NCBI GenBank assembly: GCA_017798145.1 | Contig: CP059069.1 | Coordinates: 2,093,226-2,157,225, forward strand | Direction of reading: 5' to 3' | Source: Akkermansiaceae bacterium | Lineage (GTDB): Bacteria; Verrucomicrobiota; Verrucomicrobiia; Verrucomicrobiales; Akkermansiaceae | DNA: 64,000 nt | Part shown: in pieces, positions 25,383 through 32,957 of the stretch | Layout of the letters: the number at the start of each line of letters is the position of its first letter | Numbering within the stretch: the first letter of the stretch is position 1 | Program-made: the position numbers and the translations under genes | Notes under the pieces: generated by a model | The model's input: only the letters and a program-made list of their open reading frames with translations | What the model was told of the DNA's origin: nothing | Databases searched by the model: none

Positions 25383-26999
25383 TTATTTTTGTTTCGTTTC
25401 CTGGGGGACGAGGCGGAGGGAGTGGTAGGGATTCCCGGCGAGCAGCAGCGGATGCCAGCCCTGCACGGAGGGATGGACAAGGTAATTCTTGCCGCGCCAG
25501 CCGATGGGAGCGATGGGCGCCTCCTCCAGCAGGATGGCCTCCGCCGCTTTCAGGTATCCGTAGCGCTCGGCGGGATCCGTGACCTTGAAGGACTCCGCGA
25601 GCTGGGCGACGAATTCCGGATTGTCCCAGCCGGTGTTGTTGTTGCCGTTTCCGGGAGACCAGATTTCCAGGAAAGTGAGCGGGTCGATGAAATCGCCGAT
25701 CCAGCCTGCGGAAACGATGTCGTAATCGAGCGATTGGGTGGCGACGAGATAGGCGGTCCACTCCTTGTTCTCGATCTCCACCTCCACGCCGAGGTGCTCG
25801 CGCCACATCGCCTGGACGGCGGTGGCGAGGGTGGCTGCCGTTTCGCGGGAGGCGATGAGGAGTTTTTTCCGGGGGAAGCCCTTGCCACCCGGGTAGCCAG
25901 CCTCGGCCATCAGTTTCCGTGCCTGCTCCGGATCGAATCCGGCTCCGTGCGGCGGATCGTAATCGCCCATCGGCGGGGTGATCGCGTAGGCGGGGGTGGA
26001 GCCGCGGAAGACGTTTTCGCAGATCGCCTTGCGGTCGATCGCCATGCTCAGGGCGCGGCGGACGCGGGAGTCGTCGAAGGGCTCGCGGGTGGTGTTGAAG
26101 CGATAGAAATCGGTGCCGAGGTACGGCTCCTGGCGCAGCACGGAGGGGTTGTGCTTCTTCATGAAGTCCACCGTTTCGGATGCGGCGGCGTAGGTGACAT
26201 GGAGCTGGCCGTCGCGGAACATCCTCGCCTCGGTGAAGATGTTGGAGATGGGCAGGAAACGGATGCCGTTGAGCGACACGTTCGCCGCATCCCAGTAATG
26301 AGGGTTGCGCTCCACCTCGATGTGGGCGTTGCGGCGGAACGACTTGATGCGGTAGGGGCCGTTGCCCACCAGGTTCTCAGGCTTCGCCCAATCGTTGCCG
26401 ATCTGCGCCATGCCGCCGTATTTGAGGATGCGGTGCTTCGGCACCGGATTCCAGGTGTAGTGCTTGAGGATTTCCTTGAAATAAGGGGTAGGCCCGCGAA
26501 GGGTGATGACGAAGGTGAGAGGATCGACGACCTGGATGCCGACGCTGGAAAAATCCTTGGTTTCGCCCTTGTTGAAAGCCTCCCCGCCTTTCAGGAAATA
26601 GAGCATCTCCGCATATTTCGCGCCGAGTTCCGGCGTGAGCAGGCGCTCGTAGGCGAAGGCGAAATCCTCGGATGTCACCGGCTCCCCATCGGACCATTTC
26701 GCATCCGGCCTGAGCTTTGCGGTCCAGACGGTGGAGGTCTCGTCCGGGATCATCTCGATGGCGGCTCCGCCGGGGGCGGCGAGGTCATCGCTGGGGTGGG
26801 AAATGACCAGACCCTCGAAAAGCGCGCGGTTGATGTTGCTTTCGAGCACCCCGGAAGTGACCTGAGGATCGAAGCTCTTCGGGTCGCTGCTGTTGCCGAG
26901 AAGCAGGATGCCCTCGCGGGTCGCCTTGTCCACCTGGCTCTCGCGCTGGCATGAGAGGAGGCTGAGGCAGAGTGCGGCTGTCGTAAGGAGGCGGTTCAT
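25383..26999 (-). CDS. Peptide ABC transporter substrate-binding lipoprotein, OppA family
   Basis: The 538-residue protein has a lipoprotein signal MNRLLTTAALCLSLLSC with the lipid-accepting Cys at 17. SBP family 5 motifs follow: SDPKSFDPQVTSG, EGLVISHPSDDLAAPGGA, KLRPDAKWSDGEPVTSEDFAFAYERLL, and a C-terminal SAGWIGDFIDPLTFLEIW. This class binds oligopeptides. It forms a two-gene unit with OppB and lies 46 nt downstream of a TonB-dependent receptor gene on the same strand, so outer- and inner-membrane uptake may be coupled. Confidence 0.93.
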   Translation of the reverse strand: MNRLLTTAALCLSLLSCQRESQVDKATREGILLLGNSSDPKSFDPQVTSGVLESNINRALFEGLVISHPSDDLAAPGGAAIEMIPDETSTVWTAKLRPDAKWSDGEPVTSEDFAFAYERLLTPELGAKYAEMLYFLKGGEAFNKGETKDFSSVGIQVVDPLTFVITLRGPTPYFKEILKHYTWNPVPKHRILKYGGMAQIGNDWAKPENLVGNGPYRIKSFRRNAHIEVERNPHYWDAANVSLNGIRFLPISNIFTEARMFRDGQLHVTYAAASETVDFMKKHNPSVLRQEPYLGTDFYRFNTTREPFDDSRVRRALSMAIDRKAICENVFRGSTPAYAITPPMGDYDPPHGAGFDPEQARKLMAEAGYPGGKGFPRKKLLIASRETAATLATAVQAMWREHLGVEVEIENKEWTAYLVATQSLDYDIVSAGWIGDFIDPLTFLEIWSPGNGNNNTGWDNPEFVAQLAESFKVTDPAERYGYLKAAEAILLEEAPIAPIGWRGKNYLVHPSVQGWHPLLLAGNPYHSLRLVPQETKQK

Positions 27000-27045
27000 C
27001 GCTGGCGGACGATGTCACAAAAGCCGCCGTATGGCAGGGGAAAAT

Positions 27046-29136
27046 TCACCAAAGGAATTTCACGCCGAGAATCGCGTTGGTGCCCGGCTCGTTCTGGCCG
27101 GATCCGTGGTTGCGGTAGTCATCGTCCAGGATATTCTCGATGGCGGCGGTGAGCTCGAGGTTTTCCGTGGGGTTCCATCCGGCGCGGAGTGAGCCGACCG
27201 CGTATCCGGGCGTGCCGCCGGTGGGGATGCGCTGGGTGTCGGTGCGGTCGCCGCTGCTCAGGCGGTCGGCCTTGGCGGATGCGAGAACGCGTCCTTCCGC
27301 CCAGAAGGGAGCGCTGGGATGCTCCCAGCGCAGCGCCAGCGACCCTGTCAGCGGCAGCAGCCGGGAGGCGTATTCATCCCGCACCGGGCCGCCGATGAAG
27401 GCGGGGCTTTCCGTGCGCCCGTCCTGCCATGAGGCGAAGCCGGTGAGAGTCCATTGCGGGCTGATGCTCCAGTAGCCCTCCAGCTCGATACCGTAGATGT
27501 AGCCGTCGCTGGCGTTGGTGGTGGCGTTGGTGGCCGACCCAAGCGCGATGGGCACGCCGATGATCGCGTCGGAAATGTCCGTGTGGAAAACCGCGGCGCT
27601 CAGGCCATAGCGGTCGGTTTCATGGCGTATGCCGATCTCGGTGGTCAGGAATTCCTCAGGCTCGACGTTGAGCGATCCGATGGCGGCGATGCCGGAGCGG
27701 GAGGTCACGTTTCCGGAAAGGTCGTTGAGATTCGGCGCGCGGAATGCCTGCGAGAGGCCGCCGAAAGCGAACCACTCATCGTTGATGCGGTAGGTGCCAC
27801 GCAGGGAGGCGGAAAAATCATCCCATGAGCTGTTCGCGGAAATGTCCGCGGCACCCAGGCGGAGCTTGCCCAGATCGGCGCGGGCATGGGTGTAGCGGAG
27901 GCCGCCGGTCAGCTCGAATTTCTCCCCGATGGTGCGGATGTACTGGGTGTATGCGCCGAAGATGTCGTAGGTGGAATCATCCGCCAGAGGGCGGCTCGCG
28001 GGATCGAAGAGGTAGCCCGCGCCGCGATCCCGGAGCGCGCCGGAATCGACCGAATCATGGTAATAATCCAGGCCGTAGAGCAACGAGCCTCCAGCCAGGG
28101 CGGACTCCAGCTCGAGGTCGAAGCCCAGCGTTTCCACATCGTATGTCTGGTAGCGGCGGTCGATGGGCGTGCGCACCTGGATCTCCGTGTCGGAGGAAGT
28201 CTGGTAGGAAAGTGTGGCGGTGATGCGCCGCACCGCGGCACCCGCCGCACTGTCCTCATGGGCGATGCGGAGATAGCTCAGCGAGCGTTCCTGGTCGTAA
28301 TCGCGGGAGATGAAGGTGCCCGGTGCGGAAACGTGGCTGCCGTGCGTCCAGCCGGGGTTGTTGCGGGTGGAGTGCCAGCGGGAAATCCTGTCCTGGTTGA
28401 AATTCTGGTGGTTGAGCGTCAACAGGGTCTGCGGGCCGATTGCCCAATCGAGGCGGGAGTCGATGGACTGCTCCGGGTAGCCGGTGCCGCGCATCAGGCC
28501 GACTGCGGAGTCCTCGATGTCCCCGTAGTCCTTCGCGGAGATGCCGAGGTGGAGGCCGAAAACGCCGCCGATGCCGGTCTGCGCCTCGATGCGCCCGATG
28601 TGGCTGCCCTGGCCGTTGCTACGGTATTCATAGTAGCCGGAGCCGTGGCTGAAGACTTTTCCCTCCGCCTCATCGGCGAATCCCGAGGATTTCGTGAAGG
28701 CGTTGAGCGTGCCGCCCGCCGCGTCCGAGCCGTAGAGCACGGAGCCCTGGGATCGGATCAGCTCGAAGCGCTCCAGCGACAGCGGATCGACCGTGTTCCA
28801 ATACTGCACCGGGCCGCCCCGGAAGGTGGAGTTGTTGAAGCGGACACCATCAATGAGCAGGAGGTTCTGCCTGCCGGTGAGGCCGCGGATGAAGGGCGAG
28901 CCGTGGCCGTTGGCGGTTTTCTGAACCAGCACGCCCGGAGTCAGCGCAAGCGCCTCCGGCAGTGTGCGGACGGTGTTTTGCCGGAAGTCCTCCGCTGAGA
29001 AGGAAGTGACGGAGTAGGGCGTTTCCTTGAGCGGCTTCGCGCTGCGCGATGCGGTGACGATGAGCGGCTCCAGGAAATCCTGGGCATGGGCGGACAGGGG
29101 CAAGGCGAGCAGGGCGAGCGGAATGCGGAGGATCAT
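27046..29136 (-). CDS. TonB-dependent outer-membrane receptor
   Basis: A 696-residue receptor with signal peptide MILRIPLALLALPLSAHA and a TonB-box-like PLIVTASR just after it. The plug domain (about 35-160) shows TPYSVTSFSAEDF, PGVLVQKTANGHGSPFIRGL and LIDGVRFNN, and the barrel ends in LGVKFLW with an aromatic terminus. It resembles the CirA/BtuB/haemin-receptor group; the substrate is not readable. The start at 29136 was chosen because it begins the signal peptide. OppA and OppB follow on the same strand. The divergent kinase gene starts 159 nt away and might control it. Confidence 0.92.
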   Translation of the reverse strand: MILRIPLALLALPLSAHAQDFLEPLIVTASRSAKPLKETPYSVTSFSAEDFRQNTVRTLPEALALTPGVLVQKTANGHGSPFIRGLTGRQNLLLIDGVRFNNSTFRGGPVQYWNTVDPLSLERFELIRSQGSVLYGSDAAGGTLNAFTKSSGFADEAEGKVFSHGSGYYEYRSNGQGSHIGRIEAQTGIGGVFGLHLGISAKDYGDIEDSAVGLMRGTGYPEQSIDSRLDWAIGPQTLLTLNHQNFNQDRISRWHSTRNNPGWTHGSHVSAPGTFISRDYDQERSLSYLRIAHEDSAAGAAVRRITATLSYQTSSDTEIQVRTPIDRRYQTYDVETLGFDLELESALAGGSLLYGLDYYHDSVDSGALRDRGAGYLFDPASRPLADDSTYDIFGAYTQYIRTIGEKFELTGGLRYTHARADLGKLRLGAADISANSSWDDFSASLRGTYRINDEWFAFGGLSQAFRAPNLNDLSGNVTSRSGIAAIGSLNVEPEEFLTTEIGIRHETDRYGLSAAVFHTDISDAIIGVPIALGSATNATTNASDGYIYGIELEGYWSISPQWTLTGFASWQDGRTESPAFIGGPVRDEYASRLLPLTGSLALRWEHPSAPFWAEGRVLASAKADRLSSGDRTDTQRIPTGGTPGYAVGSLRAGWNPTENLELTAAIENILDDDYRNHGSGQNEPGTNAILGVKFLW

Positions 29137-29295
29137 GGACAGGGAACTTGATAGGGTTCCGGGGCTGAGACGACAAGTGATCCTGGTGAGCAAAAATTGC
29201 CCATTCTCTCATTTCCGGATCATGCGCTGTCCATGTGGGGAATCGATTTTCTCGACAAAAAACAGACTTCAGGGATACTCAGGCGTTATTCCTGC

Positions 29296-30603
29296 ATGGA
29301 TAGAAAACGACCATTTTTTCTCGGAATCCGGTCGCTGGCATTTTGGCTGGCGGCGGGGGTGGGAGCCTTCGTTCTGGTGGGATCGCTTGCGATGATGGGG
29401 TTTTTCCAGCATCTGGGGAGGGTGGAGGAGCTGGTGGCGCTGGAGTCGATAGGCCGGACGAATGCGCTCTTCCTGGACCAGAGCAGCCTGCCGCAGAGCG
29501 GGCACATGGCGGCCCAGCTCGGGCGGGTGATGGGCGCGGAAGTGGCGTTTGCGGATGCCGGGGGGAGGGCGGACGGGGTGGCGAAACGCGATGGCGAGAG
29601 GATCAGGGTCGGCTTCCCGCTTGCAAGCGGGCGTGAGGTTTGGTTTTCCCGGGAATCCGCCGCCCGACCGGTCTGGAAACGGCTTGATGCACGCCTGGCG
29701 CTGGGCGGGTTCTGGGCGCTTTCGCTGGTTTTTTCCCTCTGGCTGGGGCGCAAGGTAACCCGCCCGCTGGCGAATCTGGCCGCCGCAATCCCGGGGATGG
29801 GTGGCGAGAAACCGCTCCAGTCGCTGCCGGAATCGGGGCCGCGCGAGATCGTCAGCCTCGCGGCGGCACTGCAGGAAACCCATGCCTCACTCATCGCGGA
29901 ACGTGAGAAGCGAAGGCACGCGGAGCGACTGGCCTTGCTGGGGCGCATGGCCACCAGCCTCGCCCACGAGGTGCGCAATCCCGTCTCCGCGATACGCCTG
30001 CACGCCCAGCTTCTGGAGCGGACCTGCGCAGCGGATGAGCGGGCATCGGCCCATCTCATCGTCGGGGAGGCGGGCCGCATCGAGTCCTTGGTGAACCAAT
30101 GGCTGCGATATGCCAAGCCGGAGCCGGTGAAGCTGGTGCCGGTGGATGTGGCGGCGCTCGCCGAGGATGCCTGTCGCAGCCTCACGCCGCAGGCGGATCA
30201 TTCGGGGGTGACCATTTCGAGGGAAATCCATCCCGCATGGGATGCCCAGCCAGTCCGGGGGGATCGCGAGAGGCTGCGACAGGCCCTTTGCAACCTGCTG
30301 CTCAACGCCATCCAAGCCATGCCCACCGGCGGCACCGTGCACCTTCGGGTGCTTCCCGGCGCTGTGGAAATCGAGGACAGCGGGGCGGGCTTCGGCGCGG
30401 ATGCCCTGACCCATTTCGGGGAGCCGTTCCACTCCGGGCGCGAGGGCGGGATGGGCCTGGGGCTGGCGGTTTCCAAGGAAATCGTCATCGCCCACGGCGG
30501 CACGCTGACCGCCGCGAACCTGCCCGGCAAAGGTGCCTGCGTGCGCATCGGCTGGCCGGAAAACCCGGATCGGAAAGGAGGTGAGCAGTGGCAGCAATAC
30601 TGA
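29296..30603 (+). CDS. Membrane sensor histidine kinase, NtrB/ZraS-like
   Basis: A 435-residue kinase. Helices at about 11-38 and 136-156 flank a short (about 95 residue) periplasmic sensor. A HAMP-like linker RKVTRPLANLAAAI follows, then HisKA LLGRMATSLAHEVRNPVSAIRLH with the phospho-accepting His in AHEVRNP, and an HATPase domain with NLLLNAIQAM, EDSGAGFG and GGMGLGLAV. The AHEVRNP wording is typical of kinases paired with NtrC-class regulators. Its 3' end overlaps the next gene by 16 nt, so the two form a pair. Confidence 0.92.
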   Translation: MDRKRPFFLGIRSLAFWLAAGVGAFVLVGSLAMMGFFQHLGRVEELVALESIGRTNALFLDQSSLPQSGHMAAQLGRVMGAEVAFADAGGRADGVAKRDGERIRVGFPLASGREVWFSRESAARPVWKRLDARLALGGFWALSLVFSLWLGRKVTRPLANLAAAIPGMGGEKPLQSLPESGPREIVSLAAALQETHASLIAEREKRRHAERLALLGRMATSLAHEVRNPVSAIRLHAQLLERTCAADERASAHLIVGEAGRIESLVNQWLRYAKPEPVKLVPVDVAALAEDACRSLTPQADHSGVTISREIHPAWDAQPVRGDRERLRQALCNLLLNAIQAMPTGGTVHLRVLPGAVEIEDSGAGFGADALTHFGEPFHSGREGGMGLGLAVSKEIVIAHGGTLTAANLPGKGACVRIGWPENPDRKGGEQWQQY

Positions 30604-31877
30604 TCGTCGAGGACGAGCACGCACTAGGCAACGCGCTCTCGCTGGCGGTGCTGCGCCTTGGCCACACGCCCGTGCTCGCCGCCAGCGGCGCGGCCGCGCT
30701 TGCCCGGATCGGGGAGCGGGCTTTCGAGGCCATCGTGCTCGACATCGGCCTGCCTGACATCAGCGGGTTGGAAGTCCTTGCGAAAATCCGCGAAGCGGGA
30801 TCAAAGGTGCCGGTGCTGGTCATCACCGCCCACGCCACGCTCGATCATACGATCAGCTCGCGGAAGCTCGGGGTGGCGGAATGCCTTTTCAAGCCCATCG
30901 ACCTGCAGCGCTTTGAGGAAGTGATCTCCGCGATGGTGACGCGCAGCATCGCCATCGCCGCGCCGGGGCATACCACGGCCGGCTCGCTGATCGGTGCCGC
31001 GCCCGCCATGCACCGGGTTTTCCTGGGCATCGCACGGGCATGCAGCGGAGACAGCCCGGTGCTCATCCATGGGCCGAGCGGCACGGGGAAAACACTGGCA
31101 GCGCGTGCGATCCATGCAAATGGAAGCCGCAGCGGGGATGCCCTGCGACTGGTGGAATGCAGTACGCTCACCCACCTTGAGGCGCTGCAAGATGCCTGTG
31201 GCACACTCGTCCTCAAGGGGATCGATGCGCTCAGCCCAAGCTTGCAAGGCATGCTTGCAGCGGCCTTGGAGAGGGAGGATGCGCCGCTGCCACGGCTCAT
31301 CGCCACGATGCAGAGGGATCCGCGCGAGGCGGGGGAAGGGAGAGGGCTGAGGGAGGATCTGTTCTACGCATTCGGTGCGCTCACCATCGCCATGCCGCCT
31401 TTGCGGGAGCGCAGCGGTGATATCCCGGCACTGAGCCGGTTTTTCCACGGGATGCACGGGGAGTCCAGCTTCCCCTTCGAGATCGCCGCCTCCACGCTGG
31501 CCGCGCTGCAGGCCTATCCGTGGCCGGGAAATGTCCGCGAGCTGCGGCACGTCATCGAGCACGGCCTTGCCATGAGCCGCAGCGGCCCCTTGCTGCCAGG
31601 GCACTTGCCGCCGCACGTTGCCGCAGCAATCAACGAAGGCGGCGGTGCCGCCGTGGCCGGTGAGCTGGATGCGGTCATCGCCCGCTGGCTCGACTCCACA
31701 CTTGAGATGACCCCGGAGGACAAATGGCAATATGACGTGCTGCTGGAGGAAATCGAAAGCTCGATGCTGAGGCACCTGCTGGAACGTTTCGACAACCGCC
31801 CGACACGGCTGGCGGCGGCTCTGCGCATGAACCGTGCAACCCTGCGGCAGAAGCTGCGGCGCGGCGGGATTTCCTGA
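30588..31877 (+). CDS. NtrC-like response regulator with degenerate AAA+ domain
   Basis: The 429-residue protein has a receiver (phospho-Asp52 in VLDIGLPDISG, Lys102 in FKPI), an AAA+ domain and a Fis-type HTH (RLAAALRMNRATLRQKLR). Walker A GPSGTGKT (162-169), LREDLFYAF, LRERSGDIPAL and WPGNVRELRHVIEHG are kept. The segment that should hold the sigma-54 contact loop GAFTGA is missing: VECSTLTHLEAL runs straight into CGTLVLKGIDAL, and the Walker B acidic pair is replaced by Lys-Gly. It therefore probably does not activate sigma-54 polymerase or hydrolyse ATP normally, and may act as a DNA-binding regulator like TyrR-type outliers. Confidence 0.9.
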   Translation: MAAILIVEDEHALGNALSLAVLRLGHTPVLAASGAAALARIGERAFEAIVLDIGLPDISGLEVLAKIREAGSKVPVLVITAHATLDHTISSRKLGVAECLFKPIDLQRFEEVISAMVTRSIAIAAPGHTTAGSLIGAAPAMHRVFLGIARACSGDSPVLIHGPSGTGKTLAARAIHANGSRSGDALRLVECSTLTHLEALQDACGTLVLKGIDALSPSLQGMLAAALEREDAPLPRLIATMQRDPREAGEGRGLREDLFYAFGALTIAMPPLRERSGDIPALSRFFHGMHGESSFPFEIAASTLAALQAYPWPGNVRELRHVIEHGLAMSRSGPLLPGHLPPHVAAAINEGGGAAVAGELDAVIARWLDSTLEMTPEDKWQYDVLLEEIESSMLRHLLERFDNRPTRLAAALRMNRATLRQKLRRGGIS

Positions 31878-32008
31878 GACCGATATCCCGGTCCCTGAGG
31901 AAAAATCACTCCCAAGCGGAAACCAGACTCTCCCATGTGGTTGTGAGCCAGATGGGTATGGGGCAAACCCTCCGCCATGTGGGGCCGGCTCGCCACTGCG
32001 ATGGGCGG

Positions 32009-32914
32009 TTATTTCTCGACGTATTTCAGGAAGCCCTTGGCGTCGGCGGAGAGCGGCTTGTCGATGGAGAGGTATTTCTGGTAGAGGTCGGCAAGGGCGG
32101 CGGCCTCGAGCAGGCGGGTGTAGCCAGGGGAGTTCTTGTTCTCATCCTCGGTGCCCCAGTTGCGGATGGCGGTCTGGACGGCCTCGTCCTTGAAGTAGAT
32201 GCCCAGCGCGTTGAGGGCGGCCTGCTCCGTGATCAGCTCCGAGGCGCCGGAATCCGCGGTAACGGCGATGCCGTATTCGATGAGGGCTTCCGCCGGGCGG
32301 TTGAGGTTCTCCAGGGCGAGGCCTTTGCAGAAGGCCACCTGGGCGCGCTGGTCCCCGGGGAGGTTTTCCGCATCCCGCTGGCTGGCGATGATGACGAGCC
32401 TGTCCCATGCCTTTTCCCCAAGCGCGTCCCACATGACATAGAGGTCGAGCTGGCGCAGCTGGTAATCCCGCGTGAGGGGTTCCTTGAGGAAACTGCCGAG
32501 CGCCTTGCGCAGGCCTTCGTAATCGCCCAGGATGCGCATGCATTCCATCTCGTAGTATGCGGAGAGCGTGTGGTGGTTGTCCGCGAGTGCGGCGATGGGC
32601 TTTGAGATGGCCTTGTAGGCCGCGAACTTTTCCTGGGCTTCCTTGTACTTGCGCCCCTCGAAGAGATCGAGGGCTGCGGTGTATTCAGGCGGATCGATGA
32701 GGTGTATCGTTGAGAAATCCACGATCTTGCCGTCGTTGAATTCGGTCGAGACCTTGGAAACCTTGTAGCGGATCTGGGTCTTGGTGGCGGCGATGATCCA
32801 TGCCTGGAAGTTTTCCCCGTTGGGCTTGGACAGGTATGCTTCCGCCTGGAATTCCTGGGCGATGGCGAAGCTGCAGAGGACGGGTGCGAGGAGAAGTGTA
32901 AGGAGTTTTTTCAT
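32009..32914 (-). CDS. Exported TPR-like protein, last gene of the first ExbB/ExbD/TPR locus
   Basis: A 301-residue protein with signal peptide MKKLLTLLLAPVLCSFAIAQ. An N-terminal beta-rich part (AEAYLSKPNGENFQAWIIAATKTQIRYK) resembles a small SH3-like/SHD1-type module. It is followed by helical repeat segments (FEGRKYKEAQEKFAAYKAI, GDYEGLRKALGSFLKEP, ENLNRPAEALIEYGIAV) with TPR-like spacing. No precise family was recognised. It starts 43 nt after the 995-residue TPR gene on the same strand and is probably co-transcribed, so it may be an accessory factor. Confidence 0.75.
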   Translation of the reverse strand: MKKLLTLLLAPVLCSFAIAQEFQAEAYLSKPNGENFQAWIIAATKTQIRYKVSKVSTEFNDGKIVDFSTIHLIDPPEYTAALDLFEGRKYKEAQEKFAAYKAISKPIAALADNHHTLSAYYEMECMRILGDYEGLRKALGSFLKEPLTRDYQLRQLDLYVMWDALGEKAWDRLVIIASQRDAENLPGDQRAQVAFCKGLALENLNRPAEALIEYGIAVTADSGASELITEQAALNALGIYFKDEAVQTAIRNWGTEDENKNSPGYTRLLEAAALADLYQKYLSIDKPLSADAKGFLKYVEK

Positions 32915-32957
32915 GGGTCTGTGGTGGTGTTGTATTGTTCTTGCTGCCTACGGGGTC

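Noticed and set aside
25311..26954. 547-residue plus-strand frame opposite OppA/OppB
   Set aside because: OppA has a lipobox and SBP family 5 motifs on the minus strand; the plus-strand frame has none.
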